From assembly GCF_004363175.1 (NCBI RefSeq), contig NZ_SNYR01000003.1, positions 458,193 to 522,192 of the forward strand: a DNA stretch of 64,000 nucleotides, read 5' to 3'. Positions 35,381 to 43,555 of this stretch are shown here, piece by piece. The DNA is from Maritalea mobilis. GTDB taxonomy: Bacteria > Pseudomonadota > Alphaproteobacteria > Rhizobiales > Devosiaceae. Within the stretch, counting starts at the first letter, position 1. Each line of letters starts with the position of its first letter. The notes beneath the pieces are model-generated. The model made no database searches. It saw only the letters and a list, made by a program, of their open reading frames with translations, and was not told where the DNA came from. The translations under genes were made by a program, and so were the position numbers.

Positions 35381-37087
35381 TCACTTCACAAAATCAAACG
35401 CATCCACATCAAACAGCCCATAATCCGTCATCTTCAAATGCGGAATCACGGGTAATGCCAAAAACGCCACCTGCAAAAACGGCTCAGGCAGGGTGCACCC
35501 CAGCCCATGCGCCGCATCACGCAGCTTTTCCAAGGCATGGGCCACTTCTTCAAACGGCAGCTCGCTCATCAGCCCAGCAATAGGCAGAGCCAGCTCCGCC
35601 AAAATTTTACCTTCATGCGCCACGCAAAAGCCGCCGCGCATTTCAATAATGCGGTTGGCCGCAGTGCTTAGATCGTCCGGGTTGGTGCCCACCAAAGTGA
35701 TGTTGTGGCTGTCATGGCCCACCGACGAGGCAATCGCCCCCTGTTTCAGCCCGAACCCTTTCACAAACCCATGGCCAATATTGCCATTTTTGCCATGCCG
35801 CTCCACCACGCTCACTTGAATGGCATCCTGCGCCGGGTCCGGTTGCAATATGCCGTCCTCGCGTGGCAGCACGCCTTCTTCGCGATAGGTCAAAATTAGC
35901 CCCGGCTTCACGCCCATCATCGGGGTCAGGTTTTTCCCCTCACTGGCCGGCACCTTAAACTGATCGGGGTTGGTCTTTTGCGCCTTCATCGAACTGAGCC
36001 CAATCGGCTCAAGCGAGGGCCGCGCCGCAAACGCGTCGTCATCAACCAACTGGCCGGATTTGATCACATCGCTCACCGCGCATTGCTCCAAATCATCGAG
36101 CAACACAATGTCCGCTAGCCAGCCCGGCGCGACGATCCCGCGATCATCGAGGCCGAAAATCCGCGCCGCCGAATGGCTTGCTGCGCGATAAACGTGATGT
36201 GTCGGGCAGCCTTTGGCGATCAGGCGACGGATCAAGCTGTCCAAATGGCCTTCTTCGTGAATATCCAGCGGATTGCGGTCGTCGGTGCAGAGCGCCATAA
36301 AGCTGGAGCTTTCCGCGGTCAGCACCTCCGCGAGCGCATTCAAATCTTTCGAAACGGACCCTTCGCGGATCAAAATCGCCATGCCTTTGCGCATCTTCTC
36401 CCGCGCTTCGTCAGCACTGGTGCATTCATGGTCTGTGCGGATTTTTGCGGCCAGATAGCCGTTCAAATCCATGCCCCGTAGCAATGGCGCGTGGCCATCA
36501 ATATGCCCATCCTGAAATGCCAACAGCTTGTCGAGCACGTCATCATTGGTGTTGATCACGCCGGGAAAATTCATAAATTCCGCCAACCCGATCACGCTCG
36601 GATGGTCGCGATAGGGCAGCAAATCCTCAATCAGCAACTCCGCGCCAGATGTCTCGAACGCTGTGGCAGGCACGCAGGAGGAAAGGTTGACCTTAATGTC
36701 CATCAAGCTGCGTTCCGACGCGTCGAGAAAATATTTGATCCCATCCGCGCCCAGCACATTGGCAATTTCGTGGGGGTCGCAAATGGCGGTGGTCAGCCCG
36801 TAAGGCAACACACAGCGGTCAAACTCCATTGGCGACACCAGCGAGCTTTCAATGTGCAAATGGGTGTCAATAAAGCCCGGCACTGCGTAGCGCCCCGCGC
36901 CATCAATTTCCCGCTCGCCGTCATAGCTGGCATGGGTACCCACAATCCGGTTGCCGACAATGGCGATATCGCTATCGGCGATTTCCCCGGTGATGATGTC
37001 GAGCAGACGCACATTTTTGATCACCAGATCCGCTTTGCGTTTGCCCGCACCCGCTTGGATCATTCTGGCCAGTTCTGCCTTATCCAT
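35381..37087 (-). CDS. ade: Adenine deaminase
   Basis: A 568-residue amidohydrolase converting adenine to hypoxanthine and ammonia. The metal motif GFIDTHLHIESSLVSP is diagnostic for Ade, with CDPHEIANVLG, INTNDDVLDK, CTDDRNPLDIHEEG and the C-terminal VGHDSHNITLVGTN. ATG 37087 has GGGGGAG before it; a longer frame starts five codons upstream without such support. The product feeds XdhAB. It lies behind the purine ABC importer genes on the same strand, separated by a hairpin, and has its own TTGACCAA motif upstream. Confidence 0.95.
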   Translation of the reverse strand: MDKAELARMIQAGAGKRKADLVIKNVRLLDIITGEIADSDIAIVGNRIVGTHASYDGEREIDGAGRYAVPGFIDTHLHIESSLVSPMEFDRCVLPYGLTTAICDPHEIANVLGADGIKYFLDASERSLMDIKVNLSSCVPATAFETSGAELLIEDLLPYRDHPSVIGLAEFMNFPGVINTNDDVLDKLLAFQDGHIDGHAPLLRGMDLNGYLAAKIRTDHECTSADEAREKMRKGMAILIREGSVSKDLNALAEVLTAESSSFMALCTDDRNPLDIHEEGHLDSLIRRLIAKGCPTHHVYRAASHSAARIFGLDDRGIVAPGWLADIVLLDDLEQCAVSDVIKSGQLVDDDAFAARPSLEPIGLSSMKAQKTNPDQFKVPASEGKNLTPMMGVKPGLILTYREEGVLPREDGILQPDPAQDAIQVSVVERHGKNGNIGHGFVKGFGLKQGAIASSVGHDSHNITLVGTNPDDLSTAANRIIEMRGGFCVAHEGKILAELALPIAGLMSELPFEEVAHALEKLRDAAHGLGCTLPEPFLQVAFLALPVIPHLKMTDYGLFDVDAFDFVK

Positions 37088-37110
37088 CGCCTGCTCCCCC
37101 AACTAATTAT

Positions 37111-37126
37111 TTTATCGTTTGGTCAA
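37111..37126 (-). promoter_or_regulatory. Purine-regulon motif upstream of ade
   Basis: Read on the minus strand this is TTGACCAAACGATAAA, matching the TTGACCAATTGGTCAA palindrome at 12 of 16 positions and sharing TTGACCAA-N5-AAA with the sites at 27542 and 41957. It lies 24 bases before the ade start, inside an AT-rich promoter-like stretch. Confidence 0.45.
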
Positions 37127-37155
37127 ATATTATAAACGGTATAAGCCCAATAGAA

Positions 37156-37181
37156 AAGGGCGGATCAAAAGACCCGCCCTT
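37156..37181 (-). terminator. Terminator after BMP-family binding protein gene
   Basis: AAGGGCGG (37156-37163) pairs with CCGCCCTT (37174-37181); the minus-strand transcript leaves the stem with a short T-rich run. It separates the importer operon from ade and may allow partial read-through. Confidence 0.7.
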
Positions 37182-37204
37182 AAACTTAACCAAGCTTTTC
37201 AGCC

Positions 37205-38278
37205 TTATTGAGGCAATTGATCGTCAACGCCCTCAACATAGAAGTTCAAGCCAAGCAAAACGCCATCTTCAGCTTCTTCGCCTTCAGCCAACCAAACAGA
37301 ACCATCTTGCTTGTTCACTGGGCCTGTAAATGGCTTCAATTCGCCTGAAACGATGGCCGCCTCTGTGGCTTCCGCCATGGCTTTCACATCGTCTGGCATG
37401 TTGGTGTAAGGCGCCATTTCAAGAATGCCTTCTGCCAAGCCATCCCATGTTGACTGGCTTTCCCAAGTACCATCCATCACATCTTGCACACGCTTGATGT
37501 AATAAGCACCCCAAGTGTCCACAATCGCGGTCAATTGAGTTTCTGGGCCGGCTGCAATCATGTCAGATGCTTGGCCGAATGCTTTGATGCCGCGCTCTGC
37601 TGCCACTTGCATTGGCGCGGTGGAGTCAGTGTGCTGGGTCAAAATATCAACGCCTTGGTCGATCAGGGCTTTGGCTGCATCGGCTTCTTTGCCCGCATCA
37701 AACCATGAGTTCACCCAAACCACTTTCAGTTTGAAATCTGGGTTCACGCTTTGGGCACCCAAAGTGAACGCGTTGATGCCTTGCACAACTTCTGGAATTG
37801 GGAATGAACCGATATAACCCGCTACGCCTTTTTCACTGGTTTTCGCAGCGATTTGGCCGAGAATATAGCGACCTTCGTAAAAGCGTGAGTTATAGCTGGT
37901 TACGTTTTCTGATGTTTTATAGCCAGTGGCGTGCTCAAACTTCACATCAGGGAAGCGCTCAGCAACGGCCATTGTTTGGTCCATAAAGCCAAAGCTTGTG
38001 GTGAAGATCAATTCACAGCCAGAACGGGCGAAACGTTCGATAACGCCTTCAGCCTGTGGGCCTTCTGCCACATTCTCAATGAAAGGCGTTTCAATTTTGT
38101 CGCCAAAATGTGCTTGCAGTTCTTGGCGGCCAATATCGTGGGCTTGGGTCCAGCCACCGTCAGTTTTTGAACCAACATAAACAAAGCAAACTTTCATGGG
38201 GTCTTCTGCCAAAGCAGAAGCAGCCATGCCAAGCGACATTGCGGCAACGCCAGCAAGTCCGATCAGCAGTTTTTTCAT
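37205..38278 (-). CDS. BMP-family purine/nucleoside-binding protein
   Basis: A 357-residue periplasmic binding protein of the Bmp/PnrA family. The signal peptide is MKKLLIGLAGVAAMSLGMAASALA, with no lipobox. The family fold is indicated by FVYVGSKTDGGWTQAHDIGR, ELIFTTSFGFMDQTMAVAERFPDV and GQIAAKTSEKGVAGYIGSFPIPEV. PnrA binds purine nucleosides; alphaproteobacterial members next to purine genes likely bind nucleosides or free bases. It is the last gene of the ATPase-permease-permease-binding protein operon, followed by ade, which supports adenine or adenosine import. Confidence 0.9.
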   Translation of the reverse strand: MKKLLIGLAGVAAMSLGMAASALAEDPMKVCFVYVGSKTDGGWTQAHDIGRQELQAHFGDKIETPFIENVAEGPQAEGVIERFARSGCELIFTTSFGFMDQTMAVAERFPDVKFEHATGYKTSENVTSYNSRFYEGRYILGQIAAKTSEKGVAGYIGSFPIPEVVQGINAFTLGAQSVNPDFKLKVVWVNSWFDAGKEADAAKALIDQGVDILTQHTDSTAPMQVAAERGIKAFGQASDMIAAGPETQLTAIVDTWGAYYIKRVQDVMDGTWESQSTWDGLAEGILEMAPYTNMPDDVKAMAEATEAAIVSGELKPFTGPVNKQDGSVWLAEGEEAEDGVLLGLNFYVEGVDDQLPQ

Positions 38279-38326
38279 CTCTTCACCTCCGAGGTTTGGT
38301 CTGGCAACATGCCAAACTTTTATTGT

Positions 38327-39247
38327 TTATCGATCAGGCACAAAAGGCCGACCAAGCATTGCGGGCGTGTTGATCAACGTCGCCCGAACATTCTGTGAAA
38401 TCAGCACCAGCACCACAATGGTCGCCAAAAATGGCAACGCGGTGAGCAATTGTGAGGGCACTGCAATTCCCAACGCTTGCGCGTGTAATTGTCCAATAGA
38501 TACCGCACCAAATAAATATGCGCCAGCTAAAACGCGGGCAGGCCGCCAAGAGGCAAAAACCACCAGCGCCAGCGCAATCCAGCCGCGCCCAGCAGTCATA
38601 TTTTCAACCCATTGCGGGGTGTAAACCAGCGACAAATGTCCGCCCGCCAGCCCGGCGCAAGCCCCGCCAAACATCACCGCCAAATAGCGATAGCGCAACA
38701 CGGGAATGCCCAGCGCATGGGCTGAATGATGGTTGTTGCCGATAGAGCGCAATGTCAGCCCCACGCGGGTGCGGAACAAAAACCAGCTCACGCCGAACAC
38801 CAGCGCGATGGAAATATAAAAGATCGGGTCTTGGCCAAACAAAAGCGGCCCAACCAGCGGCAAGTCGGTCAAAAAGGGAAAGTCCAGATTGCCAAGTTTT
38901 TTGCCCGCTTGGCCTACAAATTGCTCGCCCATCAGGCTGGAAACACCAAGCCCCAAAATGGTGAGCGACAAGCCTGTCGCCACTTGGTTCGCAGCCAAGC
39001 TCAGCGTTAGAAAGGCAAAGAGCAGGGAGGTGATCACCCCCAGTGCAATCGCCGCCAGCACACCAATCCAAGGATTGCCTGTTAGGCTGGCGATCACAAA
39101 GCCGCCCACGGCGCCCATCACCATCATGCCTTCAACGCCTAGGTTCAAAACGCCTGAGCGTTCAACCACCAATTCGCCAATCGCCGCAATCAAAAGCGGC
39201 GTGGCCGCGGTGGCAATGGTCAACAAAATCGCTTCTGTCATGCCCAT
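38327..39247 (-). CDS. Purine/nucleoside ABC transporter permease (second)
   Basis: A 306-residue permease of the branched-chain/BMP-type group with about eight to nine hydrophobic segments. GELVVERSGVLNLGVEGMMVMGA is the conserved N-terminal phrase of NupQ/YufQ-like subunits, and TVGL-type loop GLTLRSIGNNHHSAHALGIPV couples to the ATPase. ATG 39247 overlaps the stop codon of the preceding permease gene by one base. It forms a heterodimer with the gene at 39247-40332. Confidence 0.9.
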   Translation of the reverse strand: MGMTEAILLTIATAATPLLIAAIGELVVERSGVLNLGVEGMMVMGAVGGFVIASLTGNPWIGVLAAIALGVITSLLFAFLTLSLAANQVATGLSLTILGLGVSSLMGEQFVGQAGKKLGNLDFPFLTDLPLVGPLLFGQDPIFYISIALVFGVSWFLFRTRVGLTLRSIGNNHHSAHALGIPVLRYRYLAVMFGGACAGLAGGHLSLVYTPQWVENMTAGRGWIALALVVFASWRPARVLAGAYLFGAVSIGQLHAQALGIAVPSQLLTALPFLATIVVLVLISQNVRATLINTPAMLGRPFVPDR

Positions 39248-40332
39248 TATGCGGCTCCTTTTTGCGCGGCGCCGAAACTGAGCCGGATTTTGTAAAGAAT
39301 AAGCGTGTCACAGGCGAGCACGAAAAACAGGATCAAACCTTGGAACACCCGTGCAATTTTGTCGGAGAGCCCAAGGCTGATTTGCGCCGCTTCACCGCCC
39401 AAATAAGTCAGCGCCAACACAAGCCCAGCCACAATGGCCCCAATCGGGTTTAAACGCCCCAAATAGGCAACGATAATGGCGGTAAAGCCATAACCGGGCG
39501 ACACGGTTGGCCGCAATTGCCCGGTGGCCCCTGCCACTTCGATAATGCCTGCCAACCCGGCGCAGCCGCCTGCCAAAAGGAAAGAGAAAAAGATCATCTT
39601 CTTCGCGTCAAACCCGGCAAATTGCGCCGCCTTCGGGCTGGTGCCGATCACCTTCACTTCAAAGCCTTTCAGGCTTTTTGCCAGCATTACGCCAAGAGCA
39701 ATCGCCACCACAATGGCAATCACAAAACCCCAATTGGCGCGGCCATCCGCGGGCATCATTTCGGGAATGCGCGCCCATTCATGAAAGCGGCGAGATTCTG
39801 GAAAGTTCAGCCCTTCCGGGTTGCGCCAAGGTCCGCGCACAATCCAATCCAGCAGCATTTGCGCCACATAAACCAGCATCAGGCTGGTCAAAATCTCATT
39901 GGTTTTAAACTTGGCCTTCAACAGCGCCGGGATGAAGCCATAAAGCATGCCGCCCATAATGCCGAAAATCAGCATCAGCGGCAGGATCAAAAAATTCTGC
40001 ACATCAGGCAGCAAAATTGGCAGCGCGGCCCCAAAAATCGCGCCCACAATCATTTGGCCTTCCGCTCCAATGTTCCAATTGTTCGATTGAAAGCAAATGC
40101 AAAGCCCGGCGCCCATCAAGATCAAAGGCGCTGCCTTGATCAGCAATTCATGCACGCTCCACATTTCTGAAATGGGTTCGATAAAAAAGGCATAAAGGGC
40201 GCGGTCTGGCGCTTTTCCCAATGCCGAAAACATAATGGCCCCGGCAATCAACGCCAGAAACAGCCCCAACAGTGGCGAAAGAAACCGCATAGCGGGGGCG
40301 GGCGCACTGCGCTTAATCAGTTCAAGTCTCAT
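39247..40332 (-). CDS. Purine/nucleoside ABC transporter permease (first)
   Basis: A 361-residue permease, partner of the following subunit and similar to NupP/YufP. It has an N-terminal helix (SPLLGLFLALIAGAIMFSALG) and the conserved NIGAEGQMIVGAIFGA and LNPIGAIVAGLVLALTYLGGE segments. The cytoplasmic loop FEVKVIGTSPKAAQFAGFDAKK matches the coupling region. Its start overlaps the ATPase stop codon by four bases, so the operon is translationally coupled. Confidence 0.9.
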   Translation of the reverse strand: MRLELIKRSAPAPAMRFLSPLLGLFLALIAGAIMFSALGKAPDRALYAFFIEPISEMWSVHELLIKAAPLILMGAGLCICFQSNNWNIGAEGQMIVGAIFGAALPILLPDVQNFLILPLMLIFGIMGGMLYGFIPALLKAKFKTNEILTSLMLVYVAQMLLDWIVRGPWRNPEGLNFPESRRFHEWARIPEMMPADGRANWGFVIAIVVAIALGVMLAKSLKGFEVKVIGTSPKAAQFAGFDAKKMIFFSFLLAGGCAGLAGIIEVAGATGQLRPTVSPGYGFTAIIVAYLGRLNPIGAIVAGLVLALTYLGGEAAQISLGLSDKIARVFQGLILFFVLACDTLILYKIRLSFGAAQKGAA

Positions 40333-41870
40333 GCGCTTGCTCCCTCTGCTGGCACAAAGGCCCCGGTCATTTTCAACCCAACTTCATTGCGGTTGGTCTG
40401 GCTGGTTGGCACAAAATCAGACAGTTCGCCCTCGGCCATCGTCGCCAACCGATCTGAGATTTCAAACAACTCATCCAAATCCTGTGAGATCACCAAAATC
40501 GCCGCGCCAGCCGCCGCCAGATCAATCAGATTTTGCCGCAACTGCGCCGCCGAACCGGCATCCACACCCCAAGTGGGTTGGTTCACAATCACCAATTTGG
40601 CCCCGGCCATCACTTCGCGGCCCAGCACAAATTTTTGCAAATTCCCGCCGGAGAGTGACATAGCGGTCGGGTCGTCATTGCCTTTGCGCACATCAAACAT
40701 TTGCGCAATTTTGTCTTTCAACCTTTTTGCGGTGCCGTGGCGGATAAAGGGGCCGGTTTGCAAATCCTTTTCCAACCCGTGGCGGGTCAACACCACATTG
40801 TCAGAAAGGCTCATTTCCGGCACAGCCGCATGGCCCAGCCGTTCTTCTGAAACGAACATGGCGCCCTTTTTGCGACGCTGCAAAATGGAGAGATGCCCCA
40901 CAGGCTCGCCATTAATTTTCACCATGTCCGGCGCGCTGGTGCGCTCACCAGACAAAACGGCAAACAGCTCGCTTTGGCCATTGCCCGCAATCCCGGCAAT
41001 GCCAGCCACTTCGCCCATGCGCACGCCAAAATTGATGTGCTTCAGGCTGGTTTCAAATCCGGTCAATCCGTCAGCGGTCAGGTCGCTGACTTGCAAAATA
41101 ACTTCTGCGCCGTCGCTGGTGGTCGCGCGGGGCGCAATTTCATGAATATCATCGCCCACCATCATTTTGGCCAGGCTCAGCGGGGTTTCCTCAGCGGGCA
41201 CACACTCGCCCACCACCTTGCCATGGCGCAAAATGGTGGCATTTTGGCAAAGCGCCTGCACTTCCGCCAATTTGTGCGAGATATAGAGGATTGCCGTGCC
41301 TTCGCTCGAAAGGCGACGCAGCACCTTGAACAAATCTTCCGATTCTTGCGGGGTCAGCACCGATGTGGGTTCGTCCAAAATCAGCAATTTTGGTTCTTGC
41401 AGCAAGCAGCGCACAATTTCCACCCGCTGGCGTTCGCCCACTGATAAATCATGAATACGCGCATCGGCTTTCAGCGGCAGGCCATATTCTTTCGAAACAG
41501 CTTCAAGCCGTTTCGCAATGTCAGATAATTTCTGATCTTTCGGCATGGCCAGCGCAATATTTTCCGCCACGGTGAGGGCATCGAACAGCGAGAAATGCTG
41601 GAATACCATGCCCACGCCCAAGGCGCGTGCTTCTGCCGGATTGCTGATATGAACTGGCTTGCCCTGCCACAAAATGCGCCCCTCATCGGGTTGCAAGCTG
41701 CCATAGAGCATTTTCACCAAAGTGGATTTGCCCGCCCCGTTTTCCCCCAACAGGGCGTGGATCTCACCAGCCTGAATTGCAAAGTTGATCTGGTCATTGG
41801 CCTTGAAGCTTCCATAATATTTGGAAATGCCATCAAGCGCCAGCAACGTCCCCCCGCCATTTGTCGTCAT
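40329..41870 (-). CDS. Purine/nucleoside ABC transporter duplicated ATPase
   Basis: A 513-residue ATPase with two ABC domains in one chain, as in sugar and nucleoside importers of the RbsA/YufO type. The first domain has Walker A GENGAGKST, signature LSVGERQRVEI and Walker B LLILDEPTSVLTPQE. The second has a degenerate Walker A (GIAGNGQSE) and an intact LSGGNLQKFVLGRE signature, the usual asymmetry in this family. It is the first gene of the importer operon and has a good promoter and palindromic operator just upstream. Confidence 0.93.
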   Translation of the reverse strand: MTTNGGGTLLALDGISKYYGSFKANDQINFAIQAGEIHALLGENGAGKSTLVKMLYGSLQPDEGRILWQGKPVHISNPAEARALGVGMVFQHFSLFDALTVAENIALAMPKDQKLSDIAKRLEAVSKEYGLPLKADARIHDLSVGERQRVEIVRCLLQEPKLLILDEPTSVLTPQESEDLFKVLRRLSSEGTAILYISHKLAEVQALCQNATILRHGKVVGECVPAEETPLSLAKMMVGDDIHEIAPRATTSDGAEVILQVSDLTADGLTGFETSLKHINFGVRMGEVAGIAGIAGNGQSELFAVLSGERTSAPDMVKINGEPVGHLSILQRRKKGAMFVSEERLGHAAVPEMSLSDNVVLTRHGLEKDLQTGPFIRHGTAKRLKDKIAQMFDVRKGNDDPTAMSLSGGNLQKFVLGREVMAGAKLVIVNQPTWGVDAGSAAQLRQNLIDLAAAGAAILVISQDLDELFEISDRLATMAEGELSDFVPTSQTNRNEVGLKMTGAFVPAEGASA

Positions 41871-41901
41871 AAATTATCGCCCACATGCCCAACTTGTGGC
41901 G

Positions 41902-41930
41902 ATTATGACGATTTAGCGAAAATCGTGCAA
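41902..41930 (-). promoter_or_regulatory. Promoter with embedded palindrome for the purine importer
   Basis: On the minus strand TTGCAC (41930-41925) and CATAAT (41907-41902) stand 17 bases apart, a good sigma-70-type promoter. The spacer is almost filled by the palindrome ACGATTT-N5-AAATCGT (41908-41926), a position where a bound protein would block polymerase. Confidence 0.65.
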
Positions 41931-41956
41931 GCTACTTGAAAACAATTGTGGATAGT

Positions 41957-41972
41957 TTGACCAATTGGCAAA
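41957..41972. promoter_or_regulatory. Purine-regulon motif upstream of importer
   Basis: TTGACCAATTGGCAAA, with perfect core CCAATTGG, lies 27 bases upstream of the importer -35. It matches the sites at 27542 and 37111. The centre falls near -70 relative to the predicted start, a position more typical of an activator than of a repressor. Confidence 0.55.
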
Positions 41973-41981
41973 AATAATAGC

Positions 41982-43424
41982 CTATTGTTCCACTTTATAA
42001 CCGATACGCAAACCGCCCCAATGGCGTCCAGAAATTTGGATTGGCACCGAGGCATCTTTCATCAGCACAAATTGGCCATTGCCCATGTCGCGACGATAGG
42101 TTTGCACCAAAAATGGTTTGGTGTTTTGCGCCGCAGCCAAGCCGGTCCGATCATCAAATATGCGTCGATTTCTGCAATTCGCTGCGTTCCACTCTGCGTC
42201 ACTGCCCGGCGCTTTCGAATAGGCCTTATTGTGGGTGGGCAAATAGCCCTGCACATCAACTGCCGCACAAAACACAATGCGCGGGTCCATGCTCAACACC
42301 TTTTCAAAAATGGGCTGCCAATGCTGGTCGGTCCAATCCACATATTCAGTGAAATATTGCGCCGGATTGGTGTTGGGAATTTGCTTATATTGGCGATCAA
42401 ACGCAGCTCTTGAATTAAGCGTACCATGAGCCACAGCCTGATCCATCAGCTCTTCAATTTTTCGCGCCACGCGTTCGCAAATGCGGATAATTTTTGTATC
42501 ACCCGTCTCCACGCCAGACTGGGCAATAAACACCATCAAATCTTCAGAAATGTCCAAAATAGAATCCGCACGTGACGTGAGTTGACCAAGCTGCTTTTCA
42601 AAATGCTGCACGCTTTGGTCCAAGCTGCTCAACTCGTCATTAATGGATTTTGAGGCATGGATATTCTCATCCACTGGAGCCTTCAGCCCTTCAATATCGC
42701 TCACCAATTTGGAAACGCTTTGGCTTAAATGAGTCAATTGGGTGCTGGCTTCCTGCGCAGCCTTGGCTTCATCAATCGCTTTGGTCGCTGTTTGTGCGCT
42801 TTGCTGGCTGCGTTCCTGCAGCCCGGTCAACACCGTCACCAACTCTTCCAAATTTTGCGCATTCTGATCGGCAAAACCTTGAATCTGGTCAGCCAAGGTT
42901 TTCACTGAAGCGGCGATCACCGCAAAGCCACGTCCCGCATCGCCGGCCCGCGCCGCTTCCACACTGACATTGAGCGAAAGCAATTGGGTTTCGCGGGCAA
43001 TTTGCGCGATGGCGCGGCTGGCCACTTGCACTTCTTGCACATTGCCATCCACCGCGCCCAAGCTTTCTTTAAAATGCAGGCTGCTGGCACTCAGCTCTTG
43101 CATGCATTTATTGTTTTTGGTGATGGTGGTTTGAATTTGCGCCGTGCTGTCGTGCAAAATCTGTTCAGCTTGCTCAGCCGAATGCACAGCCTCGGCCATG
43201 GATTGGGCGAGCTTCGTGTTGGTGGCCAGCACTTGGTGCGAGGTGCGGGTAACAGTGCTCACATTTTGCGCCTGTTGTACACCGAGGGCGGCGAGCTCAC
43301 TCACCACGCCATTCACATCGGCGATTTCAATGCCCAATCGTTCAACCCGGTGGCCAATATCGGCCAAGGTTGTTTCATCATGATTGGCTTGGTCGGCGCG
43401 TGCAATTTGGCTCAAAACATTCAT
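41982..43424 (-). CDS. Cytoplasmic methyl-accepting chemotaxis-type receptor with C-terminal sensor
   Basis: A 480-residue protein with no membrane helix or signal peptide. Residues about 40-290 form a coiled-coil methyl-accepting signalling domain with the hairpin tip [20 protein letters not shown] followed by [18 protein letters not shown] helical linker follows, then a C-terminal sensor of about 130 residues ([34 protein letters not shown] and [11 protein letters not shown]), Cache-like in pattern. This order, signalling first and sensor last, is inverted relative to classical receptors. The sensed compound is unknown; it sits just upstream of the purine importer on the same strand, 111 bases away, so a purine is one possibility. 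Confidence 0.85.
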   Translation of the reverse strand: MNVLSQIARADQANHDETTLADIGHRVERLGIEIADVNGVVSELAALGVQQAQNVSTVTRTSHQVLATNTKLAQSMAEAVHSAEQAEQILHDSTAQIQTTITKNNKCMQELSASSLHFKESLGAVDGNVQEVQVASRAIAQIARETQLLSLNVSVEAARAGDAGRGFAVIAASVKTLADQIQGFADQNAQNLEELVTVLTGLQERSQQSAQTATKAIDEAKAAQEASTQLTHLSQSVSKLVSDIEGLKAPVDENIHASKSINDELSSLDQSVQHFEKQLGQLTSRADSILDISEDLMVFIAQSGVETGDTKIIRICERVARKIEELMDQAVAHGTLNSRAAFDRQYKQIPNTNPAQYFTEYVDWTDQHWQPIFEKVLSMDPRIVFCAAVDVQGYLPTHNKAYSKAPGSDAEWNAANCRNRRIFDDRTGLAAAQNTKPFLVQTYRRDMGNGQFVLMKDASVPIQISGRHWGGLRIGYKVEQ

Positions 43425-43501
43425 CCAGATCGAAAAATATGCGCCAGCTTATGGATAATAAGTTACGAAATATTTACCTTAATTAAGCGTAAGAAAAAAT
43501 A

Positions 43502-43533
43502 AAGGCCGCTTCATTTTTCAACGAAGCGGCCTT
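43502..43533. terminator. Terminator after bkd operon
   Basis: AAGGCCGCTTC (43502-43512) pairs with GAAGCGGCCTT (43523-43533), an eleven-pair stem, and the minus-strand transcript runs on into a T-rich stretch (TATTTTTTC). It ends the E1alpha-E1beta-E2 operon and separates it from the receptor gene. Confidence 0.9.
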
Positions 43534-43555
43534 CAAAAATATAGCGAAGTTTGAT

